Part shown: positions 8,752 through 17,391 of the stretch, piece by piece
Layout: every line of letters starts with the position of its first letter
Numbering within the stretch: the stretch's first letter is position 1
Assembly: GCA_029258515.1 (NCBI GenBank)
Contig: JARHYK010000002.1
Coordinates: forward strand, 103,216 to 167,215
Origin: Clostridia bacterium
GTDB lineage: Bacteria > Bacillota > Clostridia > TANB77 > CAG-508
Direction: 5' to 3'
DNA: 64,000 nt
Notes under the pieces: model-generated
Database searches by the model: none
The model's input: only the letters and a program-made list of their open reading frames with translations
What the model was told of the DNA's origin: nothing
Translations under genes and position numbers: made by a program

Positions 8752-10231
8752 TTAAATTATACGTAGGTCATTAAATCCATTTTTTTGATTTATAAAATCT
8801 TTGTAAGAAGTGTGAAAAGTATGCTTGAAAATTTCATCGATAGTTGGTTGATAAGTAACAGTTTCATTATTTATAGTAAGTGTTACAATATATTTTCCAA
8901 GTACTTCTGACATTTCAACGGATGGATTGTTTATTAATATTTTTAAAGCTTGTGTAGAAGTATCAAAAGCATAAGGATCTCTTTCTAAAATTTTAGCAAG
9001 AATAGGATTGTTTTTATGTTTTTCTAATTTTGATTTTTTAAAAGTGTCATGTCCTTCAACTGGAGAATTAGTTTTACTAGAAGTATACATAGACATGCTT
9101 TCATCTTGCAATTCAAAAGCTAAATTTGAAATTTTATCTATATATGATTTATGAAGGGCCATATAATGAGAATAATCTTTAGGAGATTTTATATAATCTT
9201 TAGATTTAGATGGAATAGGAACTATGTCTTGAATTTCATAATATGATTCTGTAGTATCACTTATAGAGTATAAATTCTTAATAATAGTAGTTTCATCATA
9301 TTTTCTCAATACGATAGATGTATCTTTTGATAAAAGTGATAAATTTATAATTTTGCCATTTATATCTTCAACATAAATATTACCAGTTTTTGTATTTTTT
9401 CTTATAGAAGAAATGTTTAAAAAAGTACCGTTTTTTAATATTAAAGAGTCGCCTAATAAAGTAAGGTTTCCATTTTCGTCTATACTAGCATTTTCAAAAG
9501 TACGTTCATAATAGGGAAGAAAAGAGTTGTAGTATAAGTTATTAATATTTAATTTCTCTTTTTTTCCGATCATTATTAATTGCGTATTTGATATTATTTT
9601 CAATTATAATATCTTTATTAGGATTAATTTTTTTTGCTGTTGTGAGTTTAAGTTTATTATTAGTACTATCAATTACAAAAAAATCATTGTTTTTATCAAC
9701 AAATATGTCAGTTACATTAAAATCTATACTTTTAACTACTCGTTTAAAGGCAAAAAGATCTTCAGTTTTTCCTAAATATGCGATAAATAGATTTTGTTCA
9801 TCTGGTGATAAATTATTAAAAATTAGATTAAAACAATCAACGGCATTTAATTTGCAAGAGTAATATTTTATGATTGTTTTCATTTTATTGTATTTATCAG
9901 GATTAGAGTTTTTTAAAAAAAATAAAAAAGTTTCAATATATGTTTCTTGATTTTCATTTGCTGAAAAAGTGTTTATAATATTATCAGCCATAGTCGTAAA
10001 AGTTTTTATTAGAAAGCTATGTTTAGATTTTATTCTACCTCTTTGAAAAAAATTAATATTAGGGGTAGATAATTTTATCTTGTTATATGTGTCTTTTAGT
10101 ATAGTTTCAATCGAATGTAGATAGTTTTGGTAATAATCATTATATAAATAGATAAACATATTAGCGTTTATATTTGGATTTATTGAGTTACACCAAGCTA
10201 TAAAATTTTTTTCAATAATAGAATTATTCAT
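8752..10231 (-). CDS. Unknown protein encoded in two frames joined at a CGG codon (+1)
   Basis: I do not recognise the family. Two minus-strand frames (10231 to 9542 and 9603 to 8752) overlap. The downstream frame has no ribosome site before its only ATG. The first frame reaches an in-frame CGG (9566-9568) after 221 codons; read on, it stops eight codons later. Skipping the C gives NNDGKKEKLNINN and a single 492-residue protein. The first half is helical. The second has a beta-rich stretch (IDENGNLTLLGDSLILKNG, GNIYVEDINGKIINLSLL) and a helical tail. There is no signal peptide or membrane segment. A seven-A run directly follows the CGG, so an indel there would also join the frames. It is a plausible follower of the DUF368 gene. 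Confidence 0.65.
9566..9568 (-). other. Candidate +1 frameshift site, GAT CGG AAA
   Basis: On the minus strand, in-frame codon 222 is CGG. Reading GAT-(C)-GGA-AAA joins the two halves of the gene. The adjacent A7 run makes this the least clean of the four sites. Confidence 0.55.
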
Positions 10232-10316
10232 AATACATTCCTTTCTTTTTAGTATATTAATTTAATTTTAACATAATTATACATAATTGTAAAGAAATGC
10301 AAAATTGTGATGGAAA

Positions 10317-11111
10317 TTATTTATGTATATAACTATAAGTCAAAAATACTAAAAGATTTGAACTTATGAAAATTAATAGTTCATAAAAAGATGTAATTTT
10401 GGGTAGTAATATAAATATTGAACCTATAGTAAATCCTATAATTGAATAAAATGTTTCGCCATAGAAGTTATCTAGTAAAAACTTAATCAATTTAATACAA
10501 ATAAGACAACCTAAAAATAGACCAAGTGATAAAGGGAGTAATATGTTTAGATTAATAGATGAAACTGCTACTAAGTATGTGGGATAAACTCCTAAAAGCA
10601 TTAAAATAACGGTACTACTAACACCAGGAAATATAACTCCAATAGACATTAAAAAACCACTTAAAATTAAATAAGTAAAAGAAAAAGAATTTTGTAAATA
10701 CATAAAATTAAAGTGTTCTAAAAGTACTGTTATAATTCCTATTGTTAAAGTAGCAAATAAAAAAAACAAATAGTGTGGTTTAAAAGTACATTTTTTATTG
10801 GTGTTTTTAATTAAAGATGGAATACTTGACAAAATTAAAGCAATAAAAATAGATTTAGTTTGAAGGGGAAAAGAAGTTAAAAAAAAGTTTAAAAAGTTAC
10901 CAAATAAGACAATACCTAAAAGGCCCCCCAAGGAAAAGGGAAAAAGAAATTTTATATTTTTTTTCATATCTTTAAAAAAATATAGAATACTATCTAATAA
11001 TTTTTCATAAATTCCTAAAATGACGCAAAGTACACCACTACTAATACCAGGAAGAATAGCTCCTGCACCAATAGCAATACCTTTTAAAAAAATAAACAAA
11101 TAAGTTTTCAA
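10317..11111 (-). CDS. popT: DUF368 membrane protein, probable polyprenyl-phosphate transporter
   Basis: The 264-residue polytopic membrane protein shows the two inverted DUF368 signatures: GAILPGISSGVLCVILGIYEKLLD near the N-terminus and FPGVSSTVILMLLGVY in the middle. Some DUF368 proteins have been reported to recycle undecaprenyl phosphate across the cytoplasmic membrane for wall synthesis. The likely start is TTG at 11111, with GGTGAT six bases upstream; I see no suitable ATG. It is upstream of, and co-directional with, the frameshifted unknown gene. Function is inferred from the family. Confidence 0.8.
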   Translation of the reverse strand: MKTYLFIFLKGIAIGAGAILPGISSGVLCVILGIYEKLLDSILYFFKDMKKNIKFLFPFSLGGLLGIVLFGNFLNFFLTSFPLQTKSIFIALILSSIPSLIKNTNKKCTFKPHYLFFLFATLTIGIITVLLEHFNFMYLQNSFSFTYLILSGFLMSIGVIFPGVSSTVILMLLGVYPTYLVAVSSINLNILLPLSLGLFLGCLICIKLIKFLLDNFYGETFYSIIGFTIGSIFILLPKITSFYELLIFISSNLLVFLTYSYIHK

Positions 11112-11238
11112 AGTAAAATCACCTACATTTTAAATTATATATATAATTATATTGTTAAATTATTGTAATATGATAAAAAAATATGATAAAATAACTAGTA
11201 TGTAAAATATGTTTAAATGATAAATTGGAGGTACTAAC

Positions 11239-11889
11239 ATGATAAAAAAAGTAATATTTGATGTTGATAATACATTAATACCATGGAAAGATGAATATAA
11301 TAAAGTGATTAAAGAAATGCTAAATAAACTTGATATACAATATAGTGAGGATGATTTAAAAAGTATTATTAAAGCTTTTGAAGAGTATGAAAATATATAT
11401 TTAACAGTTAATAAAGAAAAAATGTTAGAACTAATTAATACATATACATGTAGAAAGTTTCCAATAGAATTTGTAAATGGTGTAATAAGGGGATGGGAAG
11501 AATGTGTACCTAGTTGTTTAGAAAGGGAAACTTATGAAATGCTTGAAAAATTAAGCAAAAAATATGAGTTGGTTATTCTCACAAATTGGTTTGTAGACAG
11601 TCAAGAAGAAAGGCTAAAAAAAGTAAATATATTAAAGTATTTTACAAAAGTAGTTGGAGCAGAAAAAATAAAAGGAAAACCATCTAAGGAAGCATTTGCT
11701 CAGGCTGTAGGGGATAATAGACCAGAAGAATGTATTATGATAGGTGATGATATAAAAAGAGACATAAAGGGAGCTTTGGACGCAGGTTTAAAAGCAATAT
11801 TTTTTAATCAAAATGGAAAAAATATAGAAATTAAAGAAGAAGGATATTATCAGGTGAACAAATTAATAAATATATTAAATATATTATGA
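11239..11889 (+). CDS. HAD-superfamily hydrolase
   Basis: This is a 216-residue haloacid-dehalogenase phosphatase. Motif I is FDVDNTLIPW with both catalytic aspartates, motif II is LTNW, motif III lysine is in KGKPSKEAF and motif IV is MIGDDIKRD. The helical cap lies between motifs I and II. The family dephosphorylates small metabolites or nucleotides; the substrate cannot be told from sequence. GGAGGT precedes the ATG. It stands alone between divergent and convergent neighbours. Confidence 0.88.
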   Translation: MIKKVIFDVDNTLIPWKDEYNKVIKEMLNKLDIQYSEDDLKSIIKAFEEYENIYLTVNKEKMLELINTYTCRKFPIEFVNGVIRGWEECVPSCLERETYEMLEKLSKKYELVILTNWFVDSQEERLKKVNILKYFTKVVGAEKIKGKPSKEAFAQAVGDNRPEECIMIGDDIKRDIKGALDAGLKAIFFNQNGKNIEIKEEGYYQVNKLINILNIL

Positions 11890-11914
11890 TTCTTTTTGTG
11901 ATGCTCTTAAAAAG
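11886..11914 (+). repeat. Short dispersed repeat, copy A
   Basis: This 29-base segment overlaps the HAD-gene stop codon. By eye it matches 60831-60859, just after the fhs stop, at 26 of 29 positions. Each copy contains a weak CTTTT/AAAAG hairpin. Confidence 0.5.
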
Positions 11915-11940
11915 AAATGTAAAATGTATTTTAAAATATA

Positions 11941-11970
11941 TTAATATATATTAATATATATTAATATATG
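11941..11970. repeat. Three tandem copies of a 10-bp AT repeat
   Basis: TTAATATATA is repeated three times (last base of the third copy differs) in the gap between the HAD gene and sigK. Confidence 0.8.
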
Positions 11971-11992
11971 TAAATATTTTATATAATTAGAA

Positions 11993-12022
11993 TAATCCTT
12001 TTTAAGAGTTTCTCAAAAAGGA
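11993..12022 (-). terminator. Terminator of sigK
   Basis: An inverted repeat (ATCCTTTTT / AAAAAGGAT with an inner GAG/CTC) sits directly after the sigK stop on the minus strand. Confidence 0.7.
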
Positions 12023-12724
12023 TCATTCTTTTATTTCTTCTGCTAGTTTTTTTATAGCTTTACTTTCAATTCTTGAAACATAACTACGAGAAATCCCCAT
12101 CATACTAGCGATTTCGTGTTGTGTTTTAGGTTTTTTGCCGTTTAAACCAAAGCGGAGTTCTATAATAGTTTTTTCTCTGTCTTTTAGAACAGATTTGATT
12201 TTTTTATAGAGTAATTTAATTTTTATTTTTAAGTCAACTTCATCTTCAATATTTCTTTCATCGTTTTCTAAAATTTCTTGTAAGGTAATAACATTATCAT
12301 CTTTATCTTTCCCGATAGGCTCGTTTAAATACAATTCAGCATTTAATTTTTTTGTAGCTCTTAAGTGCATAAGTATTTCATTATCAATACATTTTGAAAC
12401 ATATGTACTAAGTTTACTACCTTTATTAATATTGAAACTATTAATACCTTTTATTAAGCCAATACTTCCAATTGATATCAAGTCATCTTGTTCAACATTA
12501 GCAGTAGAATACTTTTTAGCAACATGAGCAACTAATCTTAAATTTCTTTCTATTAAAATATTTCTTGCTTCTTCATCACCATTTTCCATTTGTAGCAGGT
12601 ATTTTTTTTCTTCTTCATGAGAAAGTGGTTCAGGAAATAAATTATTACCTTGAATATATCCTATAACAAAAATAGAAGATTTCATAAATTCTAAAAAACC
12701 ACTTAAAGACAGTAGTGAAAACAT
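12023..12724 (-). CDS. sigK: Sporulation sigma factor SigK, uninterrupted
   Basis: SigK directs late mother-cell transcription in spore coat and cortex formation. The 233-residue protein has a short hydrophobic pro-sequence (FVIGYIQG), followed by the hallmark PLSHEEEKKYLLQMENGD and the region 2 helix NLRLVAHVAKKY. Region 2.4 is followed by DNEILMHLRATKK, and region 4 has the helix-turn-helix ending SRSYVSRIESKA. GGAGGTG lies five bases before the ATG. The gene is intact, with no skin-type element inserted. The pro-sequence implies proteolytic activation, although no protease gene is in the window. Confidence 0.95.
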   Translation of the reverse strand: MFSLLSLSGFLEFMKSSIFVIGYIQGNNLFPEPLSHEEEKKYLLQMENGDEEARNILIERNLRLVAHVAKKYSTANVEQDDLISIGSIGLIKGINSFNINKGSKLSTYVSKCIDNEILMHLRATKKLNAELYLNEPIGKDKDDNVITLQEILENDERNIEDEVDLKIKIKLLYKKIKSVLKDREKTIIELRFGLNGKKPKTQHEIASMMGISRSYVSRIESKAIKKLAEEIKE

Positions 12725-12884
12725 AAAAGCACCTCCATTTTTCCCTTATAACTTAATATATGTAAGAAAAAAATAAAAGTGCATGGCCACATAGGTGTTT
12801 TTTATTTATAAAAAATATCTATCAAAATATAAAATAAAGATAATTAATATATATAAAAATATATAAAAATATTTAAAAAAAGAG

Positions 12885-12913
12885 TTGTATTTTGGAAGCG
12901 GTTATGATAAAAT
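12885..12913 (+). promoter_or_regulatory. Candidate promoter for 6S RNA
   Basis: TTGTAT (12885-12890), a 17-bp spacer and TAAAAT (12908-12913) lie about 45 bp upstream of the first paired bases of the 6S RNA candidate. Confidence 0.45.
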
Positions 12914-12960
12914 AAATTTAGCTTAAGGAAGAAGCAAATAAAAAATAAATATATTATTGA

Positions 12961-13158
12961 ATTACCCTGCATAGTGCGTATAGACAGAATTTTTAGAACC
13001 AACACTCAGATAAGAGGGGCTGATCTCAAAAATATGGCGTGTATGCTCACCTTGAATTGTGAGAAACCCATGAATATTTTGGTAGGCACCCACCTGTTTT
13101 TAGGAGCAGGTCCTTAAAAATTCAGGACATCTTACGGCTAAAGCGGGGATTTTTTTGC
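12961..13158 (+). ncRNA. ssrS: 6S RNA
   Basis: 6S RNA binds the housekeeping RNA polymerase holoenzyme as a promoter mimic. The segment is GC-richer than its surroundings and has no reading frame. The end stem pairs CCCTGC near 12965 with GCGGGG near 13143, and a T-run follows at about 13150-13157. The internal blocks ACCAACACTCAG, TATGCTCACCTTGAA, GGTAGGCACCCACCTG and CATCTTACGGCTAA match my memory of 6S RNAs. The ends are approximate. A covariance-model search would settle the identity. Confidence 0.75.
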
Positions 13159-13168
13159 GTTTAAAAGA

Positions 13169-13197
13169 TTGTAACTATTGCGTTTTAATGATATAAT
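13169..13197 (+). promoter_or_regulatory. Promoter for prmC
   Basis: TTGTAA (13169-13174), a 17-bp spacer and TATAAT (13192-13197) lie just upstream of the chosen prmC start at 13220 and rule out the in-frame ATG at 13178. Confidence 0.7.
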
Positions 13198-13219
13198 ATG
13201 GAAAAAAGTGAGGTTTGAA

Positions 13220-14074
13220 ATGAATATTAAACAGGCAATAGAAAAAGGTGGAATAGAATTAAAAGTAGGAAATATTGAAAGTCCAAAATTGAAAGCAAGA
13301 ATGTTAATGCAGTTTGTTTTAAATAAACCTAGACAATATATTATAGTTAATGATTTAGAAGAATTAAATAAAAGTAGTCAAGATGAATATTTTTTAGGAA
13401 TCAAAAAATTAAGAAATAATATTCCAATAGAGCATATAACACATCAAAGAGAATTTATGAAATTGAATTTTTTTGTTAATGAGAATGTGTTGATTCCTAG
13501 ACAAGATACCGAGATATTAGTTGAGGAAGTAATAAATATAGCTAAAAAAATTAGAAAAGTTAAAATTTTGGACTTATGTACAGGTAGTGGTGCTATTGCA
13601 GTATCTATTGCTAAATATGTTCCAAGTAGTGAAATTGTAGCTGTAGATATAAGTGAGAAAGCACTTAAAATAGGATATAAAAATGCTGTTATGAATAATG
13701 TTGAAAATCAGATTGAATTTGTAAAATCAGATATGTTTGATAAAATTGATAAAATTGATAAAACCAAATTTGATATTATTGTTTCAAATCCACCATACAT
13801 AAAAAAGAAAGAAATAGAAAAATTAGATTTCGAAGTTCAAAAAGAGCCTGTAATTGCTTTAGATGGAGGAGAAGATGGGCTGAATTTTTATAAAGATATT
13901 ATAAAAAATAGTTATGAATATTTAAAATATCAAGGATATTTATGTTTGGAAATAGGATATGATCAAAAAGATGAGGTAATTCAGTTATTGAATAATGAAG
14001 AAAAATATAGCAATATATATTCAAAAAAAGATTTATATGACAATGATAGAATAGTAGTTGCAAGATTAAAATAG
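13220..14074 (+). CDS. prmC: Peptide chain release factor N5-glutamine methyltransferase
   Basis: PrmC methylates the GGQ glutamine of release factors. The 284-residue protein has the N-terminal helical domain, a SAM site (LDLCTGSGAIAVSIA) and the catalytic IVSNPPYIKKKE motif that recognises the target glutamine. The start is ATG 13220, downstream of the promoter and with GTGAGG before it. The next gene, whiA, follows after 11 bp. It is not beside prfA, its usual partner in other Firmicutes. Confidence 0.93.
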   Translation: MNIKQAIEKGGIELKVGNIESPKLKARMLMQFVLNKPRQYIIVNDLEELNKSSQDEYFLGIKKLRNNIPIEHITHQREFMKLNFFVNENVLIPRQDTEILVEEVINIAKKIRKVKILDLCTGSGAIAVSIAKYVPSSEIVAVDISEKALKIGYKNAVMNNVENQIEFVKSDMFDKIDKIDKTKFDIIVSNPPYIKKKEIEKLDFEVQKEPVIALDGGEDGLNFYKDIIKNSYEYLKYQGYLCLEIGYDQKDEVIQLLNNEEKYSNIYSKKDLYDNDRIVVARLK

Positions 14075-14085
14075 GAGGAGATTTA

Positions 14086-14997
14086 ATGTCTTTTTCAGCA
14101 GAAATAAAAAAAGAATTAAGTAAATTGAATAATCTAGCTAATAAAAAGCAGGTAAAATATGAATTAATAGGATATTTACTTACTAATAATACAAGTGTAA
14201 TAAATAAAAGGCAAATAAGTTATTTAACTGAAAGTGAGTATAATATTAATAGATTTTCTAAGTTACTTGCTAATTTAAAAATAGATCATCAAATAGGGAT
14301 GGATGGAAATTTATTTGTTATTACATTTAAAATCGGAGAACTAATATTTTTAAAACAAGTAGAAGAAATGCAAGGGAAACAGGCATTAAGTATAGATAAT
14401 ATAAAAATAGAAGACATTAAAAATGAAGATGATAAAAAGGCACTTATAAGAGGTGTGTTTTTAGGGGCAGGAACTATAACAAATCCTAAAAGGACATATC
14501 ATTTGGAAATAATATTTCCAAGGTTGGAGAATTTGAAATATATAAAAAAATTATTGGAGAATTTTGAGATAAATATAAAAGAATTGGAAAATGAAAATAA
14601 AGTAACAATGTATATAAAAGATGGAGAGGAAATTTCTAAGTTTTTAGCTTTAATTGGTGCTAGTAAGGGAATGTTAGAATTTGAAAATATTAGAGTGGAA
14701 AAACAAATGAAAAGTAAGGTGAATAGGCTAGTAAATTGTGAAACAGCGAATCTTACTAAGACGATAAATGCAGCAGTTCAGCAAATAGAAGCAATAAAAA
14801 AAATAAAAGAGGAAAAAAAGTTTAATAAATTGGATAGCAATTTAAAGGAGATAGCATTATTGAGATTAAAATATCCAGATATATCTTTAGTTGAATTGGG
14901 AAAAAAATTGAAAAAACCACTTGGTAAATCAGGAGTGAATTATAGATTAAAAAAGATAATGGAAATTGCAAATTTAGAAAGGAAAAAAGATGAGTAA
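14086..14997 (+). CDS. whiA: WhiA DNA-binding protein
   Basis: WhiA has an N-terminal degenerate LAGLIDADG homing-endonuclease fold and a C-terminal helix-turn-helix. Family members act in sporulation, division or chromosome segregation. SFSAEIKKEL is the canonical N-terminus. GVFLGAGTITNPKRTYHLEI is the LAGLIDADG block, NRLVNCETANLTKT the linker, and the C-terminus contains the helix-turn-helix LVELGKKLKKPLGKSGVNYRL. Length is 303. AGGAGGAG precedes the ATG. Its end overlaps the hemW start by 8 bases. Confidence 0.94.
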   Translation: MSFSAEIKKELSKLNNLANKKQVKYELIGYLLTNNTSVINKRQISYLTESEYNINRFSKLLANLKIDHQIGMDGNLFVITFKIGELIFLKQVEEMQGKQALSIDNIKIEDIKNEDDKKALIRGVFLGAGTITNPKRTYHLEIIFPRLENLKYIKKLLENFEINIKELENENKVTMYIKDGEEISKFLALIGASKGMLEFENIRVEKQMKSKVNRLVNCETANLTKTINAAVQQIEAIKKIKEEKKFNKLDSNLKEIALLRLKYPDISLVELGKKLKKPLGKSGVNYRLKKIMEIANLERKKDE

Positions 14998-16132
14998 TAG
15001 ACAAGAATTAGGTATATATATTCATATACCTTTTTGTGTACATAAGTGTATATATTGTGATTTTATATCATTTTCAAATAAATTAAATTTTCAAGAAAGA
15101 TATATTAAAAAGTTAATAGAAGAAATAGAAAGTGAAAAAGAATTATTTGAAAAATATGAAGTAACAACTATATATATTGGGGGAGGAACTCCATCTGTTA
15201 TAGATAGCAAATATATTTGTGAAGTGGTAAATGGTTTGAAAAAATATATTAAGTTAGATAAGGCAGAAATAACTATAGAAATAAATCCAGGAACAATTAC
15301 AAAACAAAAATTGTTGGATTATATGAATTCAGGAATAAATAGATTAAGTATTGGTCTTCAAACATCAAATGATAATTTATTAAGAGATTTAGCAAGAATC
15401 CATAATTATTCGGATTTTTTAAATACATATGAGTTGGCTAGAAAAGTAGGATTTAAAAATATAAATGTTGACTTAATGATAGGACTTCCAAATCAAAAAA
15501 TAGAAGATATTAAAGATAGTATTGATAAGTTAATTAACCTACAAGTAGGAAAACCAGAACATATTTCAGTTTATTCATTAATAGTTGAAGAAGATACTCC
15601 TATATATGATTTAATAGAAAATGGAACTTTGAAATTACCTACTGATGAAAAAGAAAGGTTACAATATCAATATGTAAAAGATAGATTGGAACTTGAAGGA
15701 TATAAACAGTATGAAGTATCAAATTTTGCACAAGAAGAAAGAGAATCAAAGCATAATATTAATTGTTGGAATCAAAAAGAATATATTGGTTTTGGACTTG
15801 CCGCACATTCATATATTGATAGAATTAGATTTTCTAATACTTGTGAGTTAGAAAAGTATTTGAATGAAGATTATAGAAATATAAAAATAGTTCATGAAAA
15901 ACAAAATGAAGAAGATCAAGAAAAGGAATATATGTTGATAGGTTTAAGAAAGATAGAGGGAGTTAAGATTTCTAAATTCAAAGAAAAATTTGGAAAAAAT
16001 CCAATATATGTATTTAGAAAAGAAATCCAAAAATTAGTAGAAGAAGAACTTTTAGAAGTGGATTTGGATAATATTAGATTAACTAGAAAAGGACTAGATT
16101 TAGCAAATTTAGTATGGGAAGAATTTGTATAA
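14990..16132 (+). CDS. hemW: HemW-like radical SAM protein
   Basis: The 380-residue protein belongs to the HemN/HemW radical SAM family; HemW is a heme-binding protein and not the coproporphyrinogen oxidase. The iron-sulfur motif is HIPFCVHKCIYCDF, followed by the SAM-binding GGGTPS. INRLSIGLQTSND and HISVYSLIVEEDTP are family blocks. The short C-terminal winged-helix domain ends in RKGLDLANLVWEEF. It is translationally coupled to whiA. The true oxidase cannot be fully excluded by eye. Confidence 0.88.
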   Translation: MSNRQELGIYIHIPFCVHKCIYCDFISFSNKLNFQERYIKKLIEEIESEKELFEKYEVTTIYIGGGTPSVIDSKYICEVVNGLKKYIKLDKAEITIEINPGTITKQKLLDYMNSGINRLSIGLQTSNDNLLRDLARIHNYSDFLNTYELARKVGFKNINVDLMIGLPNQKIEDIKDSIDKLINLQVGKPEHISVYSLIVEEDTPIYDLIENGTLKLPTDEKERLQYQYVKDRLELEGYKQYEVSNFAQEERESKHNINCWNQKEYIGFGLAAHSYIDRIRFSNTCELEKYLNEDYRNIKIVHEKQNEEDQEKEYMLIGLRKIEGVKISKFKEKFGKNPIYVFRKEIQKLVEEELLEVDLDNIRLTRKGLDLANLVWEEFV

Positions 16133-16192
16133 ATAAAACTATTGAAAAACAGATAAAAATATATTAAAATGAAAATATAAGGAGTGATAAAA

Positions 16193-17374
16193 ATGGCTAA
16201 AAAAATAAGTGAAAAAATTACATGGGTTGGGAAAAAAGATTGGGAATTAAAAAAATTTCATGGAGATGAATTCACAACTATAAATGGATCATCATACAAT
16301 AGTTATTTGATACGAGATAAAAAAACAGTGTTAATAGATACAGCATGGCTTCCATATGATAAAGAATTTGTTGCTAATTTGGAAGATGAAATTAAGCTAG
16401 AAAAAATAGATGCAGTCATACAATTGCATGGAGAAGTAGATCACAGTGGAGCATTAGTTGAACTTATGAATAAATTACCTAAAGATACTCCTATATATTG
16501 TACAGCAAATGGTGTTAAATCACTAAAAGGACAATATCACAAAGATTGGAATTTTAATATTGTAAAGACAGGTGATAAGTTAAATTTAGGAGAAACCACT
16601 CTAACATTTATAGAAGCGCCTATGTTACATTGGCCAGATACGATGTTTGCATATTTAGATAAAGAAAATGCACTATTTAGTACTGATGGTTTTGGGCAAC
16701 ATTTAGCATCAGAATTTATGTATGCTGATGAAGTGGACCAAAATATTTTATTTAACGAGGCATTAAAATATTATGCTAATATATTAGCACCATTTTCAAT
16801 GATGGTAACTAGAAAAATAAATGAGATTTGGGGCATGAATTTAAAAATTGATATGATATGTCCAAGTCATGGTCTTATTTGGAGAAAAGATCTAAATAAA
16901 ATAATAGAAAAATATTTAAAGTGGGCTAATAATTACAAAGAAAATCAAATTACAATTATATATGATACTATGTGGAATGATACAAGGAAAATGGCAGAAG
17001 CAATAGCTAGGGGAATTAAGAAAAAAGATAGTTCTGTTGAGATAAAAATTTTAAATACTGCTAAAAATGATAAGACAGATGTATTAACAGAAGTGTTTAA
17101 ATCAAAAATGATACTTGTTGGTTCTCCAACTGTTAATAATGGATATTTATATTCTATTGCCGGTATATTAGAGATGATTAAAGGAATGAAATTAAAAAAT
17201 AAAAAGGCTGTGGCTTTTGGAAGTTATGGTTGGAGTGGAGAAGCAGTTAAATTAATTGGAGAATTTTTAAGAAGTGCAGGTTTTGAAATTTTAAATGATG
17301 GAATAAGATGTTTATGGACACCAGATAAAGATATGGAAAGAGAATTGGAAAAATATGGAGAAGAATTAGTGTAA
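16193..17374 (+). CDS. Flavodiiron protein (FprA family)
   Basis: A-type flavoproteins reduce O2 or NO at a diiron site and protect anaerobes. The N-terminal metallo-beta-lactamase domain has the ligand motif LHGEVDHSG, then ligands in MLHWPDTM and TDGFGQH. The C-terminal flavodoxin domain begins near residue 250 (IIYDTMWNDTRKMA, FMN phosphate loop) and includes GSPTVNNGY. Length is 393. The start is ATG 16193, with AAGGAG eight bases upstream; the in-frame GTG at 16184 is too close to that site. It fits a strictly anaerobic host. Confidence 0.93.
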   Translation: MAKKISEKITWVGKKDWELKKFHGDEFTTINGSSYNSYLIRDKKTVLIDTAWLPYDKEFVANLEDEIKLEKIDAVIQLHGEVDHSGALVELMNKLPKDTPIYCTANGVKSLKGQYHKDWNFNIVKTGDKLNLGETTLTFIEAPMLHWPDTMFAYLDKENALFSTDGFGQHLASEFMYADEVDQNILFNEALKYYANILAPFSMMVTRKINEIWGMNLKIDMICPSHGLIWRKDLNKIIEKYLKWANNYKENQITIIYDTMWNDTRKMAEAIARGIKKKDSSVEIKILNTAKNDKTDVLTEVFKSKMILVGSPTVNNGYLYSIAGILEMIKGMKLKNKKAVAFGSYGWSGEAVKLIGEFLRSAGFEILNDGIRCLWTPDKDMERELEKYGEELV

Positions 17375-17391
17375 ATAAGGTGGGAATAGAA

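Noticed and set aside
9561..9567. Programmed -1 frameshifting on the A7 run
   Set aside because: The needed shift is +1, and the same CGG pattern is found at three sites without homopolymers.
12023..12724. skin-like prophage interruption of sigK
   Set aside because: The sigK frame is continuous through all sigma regions.
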